Source of the DNA: Moniliella sp. 'wahieum'
Lineage: Eukaryota > Basidiomycota > Moniliellomycetes > Moniliellales > Moniliellaceae
Assembly: GCA_003971905.1 (NCBI GenBank)
Contig: RSEE01000001.1
Coordinates: forward strand, 1,674,001 to 1,738,000
Length of the DNA: 64,000 bases
Reading direction: 5' to 3'
The number at the start of each line of letters is the position of its first letter. Within the stretch, counting starts at the first letter, position 1. Both the position numbers and the translations under genes were made by a program. The notes beneath the pieces were generated by a model. The model saw only the letters and a list, made by a program, of their open reading frames with translations, had not been told where the DNA came from and made no database searches. This document shows, in pieces, positions 12,305 to 23,446 of this stretch.

Positions 12305-12693
12305 AGTCTGCCTCAGGTAGGAAATCCTACCACAGCGGTAGGATCCGCCTCAACCTGCCCGTGGTCTCAGTAGTACTCCGCAGTCCGACCTCTCCGTATA
12401 CTCAGTTGCCCAGAAGCACGGACTGGACACGCCGTTTTGAAATGCACTTCTTACACAGAGTACGCTAAACACGCCAGGCTGTTGTTGACGCCTACTATGC
12501 AGATCGGCCCTTGCCGGTAATCTTTTTAGTGCCCGTCCAACTCCCGTTTCACCCACCCCAGTGCGGGCACTCGCTCCCGGCCGGTGCCTATACGCGATAG
12601 AACGGAGTCACCCGCTGGCGAAATATAGTTGTAGCGAGAGAACTCCAGCCAGATTTGTTCTGGTGGTCCATATAGTCTGGAAGTATTATGCGG
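12305..12693 (+). repeat. Dispersed repeat family 1, copy A
   Basis: This block of about 390 bp aligns by eye, in reverse orientation, with 59204-59533. Long shared stretches include GACGCCTACTATGCAGATCGG, the run from CCGGTAATCTTTT to GTGCCCGTCCA, and CGCTCCCGG followed by ATACGCGATAGA. Identity looks near 80-85% with small indels. The left edge begins AGTCTGCCT(C/G)AGGTAG and includes nested GGTAGG/CCTACC inverted words. No long open frame, terminal inverted repeat or target duplication was identified. It could be a solo LTR, MITE or SINE. Confidence 0.75.
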
Positions 12694-13563
12694 ATCTTCA
12701 CAATGGTTCCTGTTTTCTGTATGTTCTTGTTGTTCACAAGAAGGTCATGAGCCCTCTTATACAAGTGAATTTGAATTTAGAGAGAGGTACATGTGCCAGA
12801 CCGCCACATCCTCCTCCATTCCAGCCTCCCATCCTTCTGGAAATCATCATTCTCCCCTTTGTTCGTTAGCGGTGTTGTCTCTTCAATCGCATTACAGTTT
12901 CAGATGGTTCATTCAAACTCACAGCTTCGACATTTTGGGTATGCATCTTGCTCCACAATCCGTATCCGATAGGGAATGTTGTTAGCATGTACACCATGGA
13001 AATTATCTTCGGAAGGGTAAAATAGAAGGGGCCAAAAGAGGTGATGCAGGTGTGTAAGGAAATGCTACAGGGTATCGTTGTTCGTCCTCTCTTGCATATG
13101 ATGATCCTTTCTATATCCTTCGGCTTATGTATATGATCCTTTTCTATCATTCTTGCATATCATCTCACCGACAATGCGTTGAACATCCAATCGGCGCAGC
13201 GGTCATGACCAAAACTACTATACCCTCGTCTCTTTGATCTCATCATGTGCCCTGCAATCGCACCGTGGTAACCGCGACAGCTCATACTATGGGTCACTAG
13301 CCGCATGTTTCAGTCTGGTACTGTTTGAGTTCGTCCCATCCCAAAGAGTGTGGGCGGTGCGATTCACTTGCATTGTACCCGGGGAAAGGTCCATCGAAGT
13401 TCAAATTGGTAGTTCCTCTTCTAATTGCGTAGCCCGTCGAATCGTTCTTGAGGGTTATGGCAGGGGGGCAGACGCATATGCCCCAGCCAACTCAACGATC
13501 AAGGTGCGACAGAGCCACCTATACGGTCTTGCGGGTGCAGTGGTTGTTCAGGCACTGTGGGGT

Positions 13564-13579
13564 GGGGGGGGGGGGGGGG
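13564..13579 (+). repeat. Homopolymeric G tract with flanking G runs
   Basis: A run of about 16 G follows GTGGGGTG. It is a candidate quadruplex former; exact length is uncertain in this type of assembly. Confidence 0.6.
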
Positions 13580-13650
13580 TTAGACGTGTGCTTTGCCGTG
13601 ACGCCACACTGATGTAGTGGCGCCGGTAGCCCAAGCCCAGAATCTTTGCG

Positions 13651-14502
13651 TTCATTCCTTGCAATATATTCCCTTCCTGGCGGGCATGAATATTCTTTAG
13701 CTCATGTGCAATGCAATACGCCGTCAACATCCTGCTCTCTCGTCTGCTACAGTTTTTGCTGCCCGGACGATCCTTCCCCAGGTATTCCTACTCTACAGCG
13801 CACCCGCCCAGGAAAACCGTGGGTGCTGGGTCGGATTGAGAGGAGGGGGATTGCGAGACGAAGCAAGAGATGGGTAGGGGCCAAGGATACGCACGGTCCT
13901 ACGCCCGACAGTGCCCTGCCTCCGCCGCCAGTTGTTTGTTGGTGGAGCAGGGTGGCTGGCAGCAAAAAAACCGAGCTGAACTTTGGCAAGCGGCCTGGTA
14001 AGAAGCTGCGCAAGACGCGCGCAGTGGCAAGCGGCTTGCGGTGGGTGGCACACAGGCGCTGCGCTTGCTGGGGTGGTGTGTGCAGTGCGGTGCAGTGCGG
14101 TGCAAGGCGGTGCAGTGCCACGCCGTTCTGTGTGCTGTGCTGCGGTGCGCAGCATGCAAGGAGTGTGGCAATTTGGGTTGCTCGGGTGAGAGCGAGTACG
14201 CACGGCGCCGCTCGCCTCCGCACGCACGCACCAGCGTGCTGTGGCGCCGGCTGCGACGAGGCGGCGTGCAAGGGTGTATTGGGGCATACGGCCAGTGTGG
14301 GGACTCCCGGTGCGACAACGGTGTGGGATACGGCTTCCGCGCTGCGGTGGACCGCAGCGGGCGCGGGGCAGTGTTGCGAGCGGTCGGGCTTGGCGAGCAC
14401 CTGCTGTCACCTGCTCGCCCTCCCCCCCCCGTCTGGCCCCCCGTCTGCCCCCCCGCCAGCCGAACAACGGCCGCCACCACCACCTCCCCCCCCCCCCCGC
14501 CC
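13651..14502. other. Upstream region of the KRE6-like gene
   Basis: It contains a GGTGCAGTGC tandem word cluster (14076-14120) and C-rich tracts (14420-14500). A long open frame on the plus strand runs through this region in frame with the KRE6-like N-terminus, but its Cys/His/Arg-rich composition looks non-coding, so I treat it as leader/promoter. Confidence 0.4.
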
Positions 14503-16638
14503 ATGCCACCTTACCTGCCCCCCGACCGCTCCGCGCGTCGGGCCAGGCGTACGGCCCCGTCCCCACCACCGACACCTGGGCCGCCTCTTCTACCACTTCC
14601 CACCCTCCGCCTCTGCCTCTGCCTCTGCCTCCGCCTCCGCCACCTTCCCCCTGGCAATGCCGCGTCCTCTCCCCCCGTCCGCTGCCATGTGGGACACCCG
14701 TCCCGAGCCCGACGACTTTCTGCACAACCCCGACCCCAAGGGAGAGCGCGGATTTGGCGGGGTGGACATCAAGGGTCTCATCAATGTGCTTACCGTCGCT
14801 ACCATCCTCGGTGGTCTGCTGATGCTTTTGCTGGCTACCCGTTGTTGGACCACTTTCTTCAGCACAACAAGAACCTTCTCCAGCTCAATGCCTCAGGTCA
14901 GATCGCTGCGCTACCCAACATGCGCCAGTTGATTGACCCCGACACGCCTGCCAATGCGCACAGCTGGACCTCCATGATGGACGGCACCAAGTACAGCCTT
15001 GTGTTTTCCGACGAGTTTGAGCGCGATGGGCGCACGTTTTGGCCAGGCGACGACCCGTTCTGGGAAGCGGTGGATATTTACTATGGCGCCACCAACGACT
15101 TTGAGTGGTACGCGCCCGAGGCGGTCAATACCACGGGGGCGGGCAATGCAGATCACCATGTCCCAAAAGGATACCCACAACCTCAACTTTCAGTCGGGCA
15201 TGGTGCAGAGCTGGAACAAACTTTGTTTCCAGGGCGGCTACCTCGAGATGGCCGTCAAACTTCCTGGCACCCAGGAAACCCGTGGCTTCTGGCCCGGCCT
15301 CTGGACCATGGGCAACCTCGGTCGGCCTGGCTACCTGGGCAGTACCGATGGAATGTGGCCGTACGTTTTCTTTTTCATCTTTTTCTTTTTCTTTTCCTTT
15401 CGCGTACCCTCCTATACTCCGTGATGGTGACGAACGCCCCCAACTAACCTAATCTAACCTACTCTACCCTTCTCCTGTCACTGCAGATACTCGTACGCGG
15501 CGTGTGACTGGGGCACACTGCCCAACCAAACCAATCCCGATAAATCAGGCGCAAAGCGTTGCATGCCAACGGTCCCTACTCGTATCAATACAGAACCGCC
15601 TTTCCTACCTCCCTGGCCAACGCACCTCGGCCTGCACGTGCGAGGGGAGGACCATCCCGGTCCTCACGTTGGCGTCAGTCGCTCTGCGCCCGAGATTGAT
15701 ATTGTCGAAGCACAAAATTCTCAAAAAGTGGGCCAGGCGAGCCAGAGTCTGCAGGTACGTTTTTGGTTGCCGTTGATCATTGCTTTTCTCCTTTTTTTCT
15801 TCTCTGGTGCAGGTGGGAGCTGACCAACGCACCGCCGCGTTCGCATTGTAGGTCGCGCCGTACGACACGGACTACTGGTGGCACAACAAGAGTGCTCAGT
15901 TTTGGCAAGGTACGCATGTCAACTCGTATACGGGCTCGGTGTATCAGGAGGCTGTGTCGGGGGTGGCTGCGATCCCCGAAACAGCCTATGTCGATGCGGA
16001 CGGGTCGACGTTCACCACGTTTGGGATTGAGGTGGTGCCGGATTACGAGGAAAATGGAAGTGGGTCCATCACGTGGTACCTCAATGGGCAACGGACATGG
16101 CATGCGCCTTCGGCCGTCGTTCCGGCCGATCCCGTCGTTAACATTTCCCAGCGCATCATCCCCGTGGAACCCATGTCGATCGTGATGAATTTGGGTACGT
16201 TTTTGTGTCTGTGTCCGTGATTGTGTGCGATTGGTTGTGTCGCCTGTGCGCTCTGCCTGTGATCGATGATTCCTAACCCAGCTCTGGTTCGTTTTTGCCT
16301 GTGCTTGTGCTTGTACTTGTGGTTATGCTGGTGGTTTGGTAGGCATCTCGTCCGGCTTCCAGACGGTGTACTGGGACGAGATTACGTTCCCGGCCCGGAT
16401 GCTGATTGACTATGCGCGGCTGTACCAAAAGGCCGGCGAGACGCCCAAACTGAGCTGCGACCCTCCGGACCACCCGACGGCCAAGTACATCAACGATCAC
16501 CTCGACCTGTACATGAACCCCAACCACTCGGTCTTCCCGCGCGACCAATTCCCGTGGCCCAAGAACCGCTCGTCGATACGTGCTGAGGCAGGGGTGATGC
16601 CGCTAATGCAGCTGATGCACTGCAAATCGTGTAGCTGA
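14503..16638 (+). CDS. KRE6/SKN1-type beta-glucan synthesis protein (GH16)
   Basis: Type II membrane glycoside hydrolase-like protein needed for cell-wall beta-1,6-glucan, acting in the secretory pathway. The N-terminal signature WDTRPEPDDFLHNPDPKGER (14690) is diagnostic. A membrane helix (INVLTVATILGGLLML then FAGYPLL) follows, then the GH16-like lumenal domain with YSLVFSDEFERDGRTFWPGD, GFWPGLWTMGNLGRPGYLGS and the catalytic-site motif APEIDIVEAQ (about 15691). Introns are 15361-15486, 15755-15851 and 16195-16342; splicing gives DGMWPYSYAACDWG, QSLQVAPYDTDYWW and IVMNLGISSGFQ. The stop is TGA at 16636-16638. Frame changes occur near 14829 (T5 expected, T4 present), near 15145 and near 15550. 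The exact start is unsure: ATGs at 14503, 14657 and 14687 are candidates, and family members usually have a Ser/Pro-rich cytosolic tail, so I chose the longest plausible. Confidence 0.88.
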
Positions 16639-17137
16639 TGACCCCCCCACCCTCGCTACAGGCCTCCACCCAAGTCACCCAACCTTCCCTTCGGTTGTTG
16701 CATCCACCTTACCTGCTTTTTCGTCTCGCTACGGACTGTACAGACTGTACCCATCTCTCGCTATCCTCTTTTCCTTCCCCTTCGCTTTTTTCCCTGTCGC
16801 ATCCTGCATCAGGACACTTGTCACATCGTACACCGTACATCATATGCATATGATCAGCCACCAGAAGAGGCTCAGGCCCGAGGGCCAGGTTGGGGGTTGG
16901 GCGTCGGTGGTGGTAGAGTTGGCAGTTGGGACGCGATCGCGACGAAGCCCTTTCCCTTTGCCTACTGCATCATGTATGCTGCCGCAGCGGAATTCCGATG
17001 GGGGTAAGCAGGGTGATCGATGACGCTGATGCATGATACATGGCTCAGCCAGGAGACCAATTCCGCCGTTGCCGCCCGCTACGCGGCGGGTCGAGGGACT
17101 CGGGGGGAGAGATTGATTGCCACAACCACCGGCGGCG
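16639..17137. other. Intergenic region, no gene seen
   Basis: Pyrimidine-rich 3' region of the KRE6-like gene (about 16680-16800), a CATATGCATATG palindrome near 16842-16853, then the promoter side of the CRIPT gene. Nothing else is recognised. Confidence 0.5.
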
Positions 17138-17565
17138 ATGGTGTGCAAGACGTGTGAGAAGAAGCTCGGGACCAAGTCGTCTGCGCCTGATCCCTACCGC
17201 AACCGAGCGATTGGAGGGTCGCTGCTGGGCAAGGCCAAGGGATCTGCCGCCAAGGCTGGTGCGGCAGGCGCGGCAGGCACGTCCAAGAACGTCTCGAGCA
17301 CCAACAAATTGCTCGGGTCCAAACACAAGTACGCGTCGGCACCAAGTGCAAGATTTGTCGCTCCACCGTGTCCCAGGAGAAAGCAACTTACTGCCAAGGT
17401 ATGCATGCCTCTCTGCTTACCCCTTGTTCCATGTTCCTTGCTGCCCGTGCGCAAACCATCTGACCGCGCTCTTCTGTCCCAGCCTGTGCCTACAAAAAAG
17501 GACTGTGCGCCATCTGCGGCAAGATCATCCTCGACACGTCCAAGTACAAGCAATCGGTCGCCTGA
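17138..17565 (+). CDS. CRIPT-family zinc-binding protein
   Basis: Short conserved eukaryotic protein that starts MVCKTCEKKLG and contains DPYRNR, GSLLGKAKG, STNKLLGSKHKYAS and four CxxC pairs: CKTC, CKIC, CQAC and CAIC, ending KIILDTSKYKQSVA. CRIPT proteins bind PSD-95 PDZ domains in animals, and recent work links them to the minor spliceosome; in fungi the role is open. An 84-nt intron (17399-17482, gtatgc...cccag) splits the codon of Ala in CQAC. The frame changes once near 17338, where GGG expected for Ser-Gly-Thr reads GG. Length is about 115 residues, close to the usual ~100. It is convergent with PUS1 (stop at 17688), 122 bp away. Confidence 0.9.
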
Positions 17566-17687
17566 GCTGTGCTCGTGCTCACCTAACCCTATATCCCTAG
17601 TTGACGCGCCCGCCCCGCGCTCTCACGCCGGCAAGGAAGAGGGGCAAGGCAACCCAAAGAGGCAGTATGCATTTTTTGCAGCGTGGT

Positions 17688-19983
17688 TTACGAGGACGCC
17701 GAAGCAGGGGGTGAAGCAGGGGGTGGGACCTGTTCTTCCCTGCCCGCCTGCTCGGCTGCTTCTTGCTGCTCCAACTCGTTCAATTCGGCATTCTCAATGT
17801 CCGACTCGACGTTCTCGTCTGCGCCATCTTGCTCGGCGTCCTCGGCCTCCTCCTCTTGCTGCTTTTTGACAAAGGCCTCCGCCATGGCAATGCTGCGCTT
17901 GAGCGTTTTGGGATGGGAGGAAAAATGAAGCGAGCTGTTGCCGGTCAGTTCGGCGGCATGATGCTCGTCTCGGGCAGCTCGCCCCAAGGGTTGAGGTATC
18001 CAAACAATGGCGTCCAGTGCTGGTCAATGTATTGGATCCAGTTGGAAAACACACCATGGTCTCGCTCGGCATCAAAGATGTGAGGGTAAATGTGATCGTG
18101 CTTGAAGGTGGTTACTTCGGTCGATCGTCTGGCTCGACGTTGGGGAAAAAGGGAAGAACCGAGTCCTGTTTGCGTTTGGCTAGGTCGCGATGGTAGTACT
18201 CAAACACTGGGCTCTGCAGAAACAGCCCGGCGGCAGGAGCAATGGGGATGAGCATGCGCGGTTGTTGGAAAAAGTGGTACCATAGCTTGAGTGGGGTGCG
18301 GGACCGCGTGGTCAGAACCACGGCAGCTATCATTTTGCGGATCTGATGCAAATAAACGACACGCCGTGCAACCGGAACGAAACGTATTCCAGTCCGTCCT
18401 TACCGATAAAGGGTCCGAGATGCTCAGTTCCTTCATGTACCGCCACGCACTCGGATCGCTCGAGCGACGACGGACGCTAAAGTTGTGGAAATTGTGTTTG
18501 CTGATCATCATTCCCAGGTTCTTCCGCGCCCGCTCCAGTTGCCACGAGGGCAAACGGAACTGCTTCATGCGCGCATATACGTCCTCCATAAAACCTTTTC
18601 TTCGGGCGTGCGCTCGCGCGACTCGTCCCAGCGACGGAACCAGTGCCGCTGGATCAGCGCTTCCTCCTTCTCCTCTTGTTCGGGAGAAAGACGGAGGTCA
18701 ACACCTTCTTGTTCCATCCGCGCCTGACGTTGACGCTTCGGATGGTAACCTGGTGACGTTCACGGAAGTCCTCAGGGACCGGGGTAGGCGGTGCGGGGGG
18801 CTTAGGACCCAGACCTTCCCAGGAAGGATGGTTTAGCACATAGTCCCACGAGGGCAGAGGGGTTCGGTTCGGAACAAGTCCGCCATCCACACAGGCATCG
18901 TGACCGAGTCAATCCAATCGTTTCCACCACTCTCCGTCGCTTGCCCTGGGCCATTTCCTCGTCATGGAACGTTTGGAAGTGGGCATGCATCGACGTGTAG
19001 GGGGCAGGGTTGGAAAAGGAACGTAGGCAAAATATACTCGTACTACGGGAGCTGGCAAACGTACGCGCTTGGAACCCACGAGGGGCACGAAGCAAACCAA
19101 AAATCCGAATGTCATCGGGAAGGTACTGGTTGATCTTGTTGCGCAGCTCCCGCACGTCTTGTTGGGCGATCGCCTGTACTTTTTCCACCTCCTCCAGCGT
19201 TGTAGGCGTTGGCGGTATCCCAGCCAAGGTCCGTCCTCGGCTCTTCACTTTCTCATGGGCAGGAGATTGAGTGGGACAGTTGGTCAGGTGATAATTCTCT
19301 TCCGCCTCGGCCGCCTGAATCAGCGAGACAGGTAGCTCGAGTTCATTGACAACACATTCATCGCTGCATGACGCCAGCATCGGTTCGGGCGGCGCGACGC
19401 ATATCCACCTTGGCAGGGTTGACTGCATTGGCCTTGGAAACGCGCCGGCGGCTGCCATGGCAGCAAACACATCCCCCTCATCGTCTCCACACCCATGTTG
19501 ACCTGCAGGCCCTTGTACGCCGTCCCAGCGTATCCCAACACGACAGCACACTTGCGCTTCCGCATGTTCTCTTCTTGAGCAGTACTGGCCGAGTCCTGGT
19601 CGCTGGGTTGCACTTTGGGCTTCCAACCTTCGATTTGTGGAGAGAGCCCTGGTTCAAGTCCAAGCGACTTGCCTCGGGGCCTTGGGCGCCCGTCCTCGGC
19701 ACGCGCCTTGACCCACTCGATCATCCGCGGATTCAAGCTTATCTCGGGACGTTTGCGCACACGACCTTCGTCCGGGTTGGGTCCGTCTTGGGACTTGGCT
19801 GCCTCGGGCGTAGCTTGCTCTCCGCCTGATCCGCATGGGAGCGCGCAGTGTCCGAGAAAGGGCGGGCTGGGCGGTGTGCTTGGCCTCCGCCGAGAGCGGC
19901 TGGAGCGGTATACGCCCTGTACGAAGAGGCAGGCGGGGGCGTGTACGCAGCGCCGCCACGGCGGCCCTTCCTGCGACAAGCAT
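17688..19983 (-). CDS. PUS1: tRNA pseudouridine synthase, Pus1 family
   Basis: Conserved order on the minus strand: KRKCAVVLGYAGTAYKGLQVN (about 19550), AAMAAAGA, VDMRRAARTDAGV plus AAMNV around the catalytic Asp of ARTDAGVHA (about 19370), YLPDDIRIFG, ARTFASSRKYEY, NFHNFSVRRRSSDPSAWRYM (about 18480), then IRKMIAAVV (about 18330) and PLKLWYHFF. It isomerises uridine to pseudouridine in tRNAs and some other RNAs. The ATG at 19983 starts MLVAGRAAVAALRTRPRLPL, an Arg-rich stretch without acidic residues that looks like a mitochondrial presequence; this suggests mitochondrial as well as nuclear delivery. The C-terminus ends in an acidic Glu/Asp/Ala tail (about 17690-17890). There are several frame changes; at VHA near 19370 one C of CC is missing. 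Confidence 0.88.
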
Positions 19984-20337
19984 GGGGGAGGTGGAGGTGG
20001 AGGCGAGAGAAGGCACGCAGCTCCGGGTTTAATTATGGTCTACTGCCCACAAGAAGCTTTTTTTTGCGGTTGCGGCCTGCGTTTCGTTTAAATGTTCCCT
20101 GGCCCATCCGGGCGCCGGGCATCATCGAGTGAGTATTGATCGGTGATCAGTAGCCATTGTGCACCACCTGTCTGTCCCAGCCGCCCTCCCTTTCCTCCGA
20201 CACGTCCTGCCTGCGCCGTCCGATTGCTCCCCTTCCCGCCCCCCCAACAGAGTTCAGCTGCCACCATCTATTCCGGCACGCTTATACAACAACAAAGAAG
20301 GAAGCACCCATACCATCCAGTCCCCCCCGCCTGTCCC
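19984..20337. other. Intergenic region between PUS1 and FRS1
   Basis: About 350 bp containing the PUS1 promoter and the FRS1 3' end. It includes a TGATCGGTGATCAG inverted word at 20136-20149. No gene is seen. Confidence 0.5.
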
Positions 20338-22378
20338 TTACAAGAACGCTTCAATGTCCAACTCGAACGCCGAGCAAGGGTAGTCGATCGAGAACTTCTG
20401 CAGCACCTCCGGGTGCAGCACACCAATGTGGCCCACAACCCGATCCCGGTTCGACGCTTTGGGGTTGGTCGCCTTGGGCTTCCGACGGAGAGCAACGGCA
20501 GCCGAAGTGCGGTTGACAAACTCGTCCGTTCCACCGGTGATCTCCTTGGCATTGTCCGCCTGCCCAGGCAGGGCGGCAGCCAATTTGGTTCCCAACGTCT
20601 CGAGGCCGACGAGCCACTTACCGCCTTGCCCGCTTCGGACTGGGAGGCGGGACGGTAGACAATCGAAGCGCACTGAACGGGCCAGAAAGTAGGCTCGTCC
20701 GATTGCTCGAGGTACCAGCCCTGGTCGGCCTCGGTATCTTGCGAGTGGATCCGGGGCACCTCGAGCTTGCGCAGCAGTTGGTCCAATGCACCGTGCACAA
20801 TCTCAAAGTTGGCAGCCCGGTTCGAGTAGAGCACGGCAGCGTGCCGCTGGTTTTTCGATCCCACATCCGCAGCGTCCGGAAGGAAGAGGGGGGAAGAAGG
20901 GTCAGCCTCGGCAGCGGTGGTCTTGGTAACGATGTCCTGCACCTCAAACAGACGCAGAGGCAGGGCATGTTTCCTGTTCTCCCGCACCGTCTTGAGCAAG
21001 CCCGGCAAGAGCGAAGTCCGCACCACGCCAAACTCGGCCGTCTTGGGGTTCTCCAGCTTGACAGCCGAACCATCGTCCTTCTTTCGGAGCGCAGTAAAGT
21101 TTTCCTCTTCCGAACAGAGAATAAGCGACAAGACTTCGATCCATCCGGCCAGCGCGAGCTCGGTACGGACCACATCGCCCAACTTGTTGATCGGCAACGG
21201 CTTGCCCACCCCACCAACGTCAGGGAAGCGGCGCTTCAAGTTATCGAACCCATACGCTACCGCTGCATCTTCCAGCAAGTCGCACGCCGCCAGCACATCC
21301 GGCCGCGTGCAAGGAATGTCGACCTCAACTTCTCCATCAGGCCCGAGCTGGGTACCTTGTGGCACACGCGTTTGGTGCCCCATCTTAACCAGCAGTGCAG
21401 CCACCTCGTCGGGCGTGAGTTGAAGGCCAGTACCCGAATTGACATACGACGTTTTGACACTCGTCTTGCGGGAAGAGAGGTCCGGCGTGAGGTGGGTCTT
21501 ACCATCGGGGTAAACGATCTTGACAGGCTCGATCGCAAACGGCTCGGCACAGTATTCGGAGAACATGGTGACGAGGATGTTCATCGCAAACGTCAATCGC
21601 GTCTCGTCAATTGCAGTAATCTCGATAAAGACGTCGGTTGTGTTGAGCGTGATCTTGGAATGCTCCGAGTTGATGATGGGGGGCAAAGAGCAAACCGTGC
21701 CCTTGGAGTCGAGCACGACGGGGTAGACGGGCTTGTCACGGATAATGGGGAGGTACGGTTTGAGGTGACTGTCGTGCTCGTACAGAGCCATCAGCTCGTT
21801 CCCATCTACCGCCTTGGTCTGGTTCAGCGGCACAAATTTGATGTCCTTGGGGGGCTTGGCGTCGTAGGTGAACGGACCGGTGATGGTGTTGAGGTCATGG
21901 GTGCCCATGGAAACAAGAGTACGGCGGCGGGCCAAGTCTGGTGCAACTTATCCTGCAGATCAATGAAGCTGGCGTAGTTGTCGGGCGTGAACTTGATGCC
22001 ACGCAGGACAGCACCTTGGATGTAGGGCCGCACCTTGGACGGGTTGGGCGTAACGTGGATCTCCAGAGGCTTACCGTCCGCCGTCTTGGGGTAGCAAGGC
22101 GGTACTGGGGGGCTCGGCGCGGCCAAGATAGACGTTGAGAGCTCGAGAGATCCCCTCGTGGCACAACATGTCGTACCGGTTGGCCGGGATGTCGATCTTG
22201 AGCTCGGGGCGGGTGCCAGGGGGCAGCTGGTGGCCGTCCTTGGCCGCCTCGAGCTCCGTATCTTCATCGAGCTCAATACCGAACTGGAAGCAGAGCTCGT
22301 CGAACTCCTGGGACGTGTAGCCGGGGGAGCACCGATGGCCTGGAAGAAGCGCTGCTTGTCGACAGTCACAGTCGGCAT
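20338..22378 (-). CDS. FRS1: Cytosolic phenylalanyl-tRNA synthetase, beta subunit
   Basis: The protein begins [16 protein letters not shown] at 22378. It continues through [20 protein letters not shown] in another frame, then a long intact run (about 21905-20650) with [56 protein letters not shown] and [20 protein letters not shown], then [15 protein letters not shown] and [15 protein letters not shown]. It ends with [20 protein letters not shown] and FELDIEAFL. These are the B3/4, B5 and inactive class II core blocks of the eukaryotic cytosolic PheRS beta subunit, which forms an alpha2beta2 enzyme charging tRNA-Phe. Length of about 680 codons is a little above the usual ~600. At least three frame changes are present: two near the N-terminus and one near 20640. 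Confidence 0.93.
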
Positions 22379-22757
22379 CGTGGAGGGAGATGGCGGTGGG
22401 GCAGACGGAGACAACAGGCGCTGCTCAGACGTTGACTCAGAGAAGGCAAACGGAAATGCACCTGCGACGGCAGCACTAATTCCGCCCGACCTTCCGCCAC
22501 GCCGCCTGGCGCAGCAGAGGCAGTGTCACATGTCATGTGACCTGGTAGCTGGCACTCTGCGCGCCGTATACTGGTCACGTGTCACGCCCCCGCCAGGCAT
22601 CAAGTCATCCCAGCCGATGGAGAAGTAATCCATGCGGTGCGGCGTTTCCTGCAGCTGCTTTTCCTGCGCGCCGAACGAGATAGTCCAACACGGACTGTTC
22701 ATGACAACCAGTCTTAGGGTCTACGCCAGAATACACTCGAAGGCATCGCACCTAATT
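22379..22757. other. Intergenic region between FRS1 and tRNA-Gly
   Basis: FRS1 promoter side. A CACATGTCATGTGACC palindromic word lies near 22527-22542 and CACGTGTCACG near 22576. No gene is seen. Confidence 0.5.
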
Positions 22758-22856
22758 GCTTCAATGGGTTAGTGGTATACTACATCGTTGCCAGGCACGG
22801 CGCCAGTCTCCGTTTAAGACATCGATGTGACAGGGGTTCGATTCCCCTTTGAAGCA
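22758..22856 (+). tRNA. tRNA-Gly(GCC) with a 28-nt intron
   Basis: Acceptor stem GCTTCAA pairs with TTGAAGC, with A73 as discriminator. The D-arm is AGTGGT-containing and the anticodon stem is CATCG/CGATG. After splicing the loop is TTGCCAT, giving anticodon GCC at 22790-22792. T-arm is AGGGG-TTCGATT-CCCCT. The intron occupies 22794-22821, directly 3' of position 37, the canonical nuclear tRNA intron site. The internal A box (TGGGTTAGTGG) and B box (GGTTCGATTCC) are present. Confidence 0.95.
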
Positions 22857-22859
22857 ATC

Positions 22860-22866
22860 TTTTTTT
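22860..22866 (+). terminator. RNA polymerase III terminator of tRNA-Gly
   Basis: A run of seven T starts 4 nt after the discriminator base, as expected for Pol III termination. Confidence 0.85.
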
Positions 22867-23446
22867 GTCGCACGCAGATGGATTGGTTGGTGTGCGGCCT
22901 CTGTCATGATTACAACCAAGCCATCCAACGTTGTTGACACCACCTTTCCTATCCTATCTGCGTGGACGCTGACTTGGCTCCGCGATACCCTGGCTGTATA
23001 AATAAGTCACTACCCGTCTCATGCCCCCCCGCGCCTCTCTTGAGAAGCACATCCTCCATTCTCCTCCTCTGTCCACCCCATCTCCAAGGCAGCAGACCGC
23101 GTGGTGACAGAGGCAAGGGCGATGCGATGCCATGGAGACGACTGGGCCTTTGTGGTTGTGGAGGCCGAGAGGCCTGCTTTGGCTTTGTTGGTCCGGCTGC
23201 CCTGCTGAGGCAGGCCAGCGACATCACCCGCTCGTCGAACCCGCCGGATGCTTGACGAAGCAGACAGAAGACACCGATTACGTCACTGCTATCTACGTGC
23301 AGTTGCACCGAACAATTTTTTCGCCGACATTGGCTTGTCAGTCAACTGGGCCTCGCGGCTTATATAGCCACCAGCGCTACGCCACCTCGCGCGACCCCAC
23401 CCCACCACCACACACTTCCTCGGCACATCTGCACCATGGGCAAAAG
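22867..23446. promoter_or_regulatory. Promoter region of the Ser-Asp repeat gene
   Basis: A TATA-like element, CTTATATAG, lies at 23359-23367, about 80 bp before the ATG at 23447. A second, GTATAAATAAG, lies near 22996. No gene is seen in this interval. Confidence 0.5.

Larger units (their letters stand above)
10301..13650. other. AT-richer, gene-poor island
   Basis: Base composition is visibly lower in GC than the flanking genes. Only short open frames are present and none matches a family I know. Two minus-strand pieces, about 11335-11547 and 11576-11770, have a protein-like composition (for example VEIEGIVLAWIASRD) but no start, splice or domain support. A 19-bp direct repeat (CATTGTATTGCCGAGCTG) occurs at about 11934 and 12027. 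A dispersed repeat lies at 12305-12693, and a 16-G tract at 13564-13579. Confidence 0.5.

Noticed and set aside
13646-14500. Long plus-strand open frame upstream of and in frame with the KRE6-like N-terminus
   Set aside because: Cys/His/Arg-rich composition and short GGTGCAGTGC repeats look non-coding; no homology to KRE6 tails.
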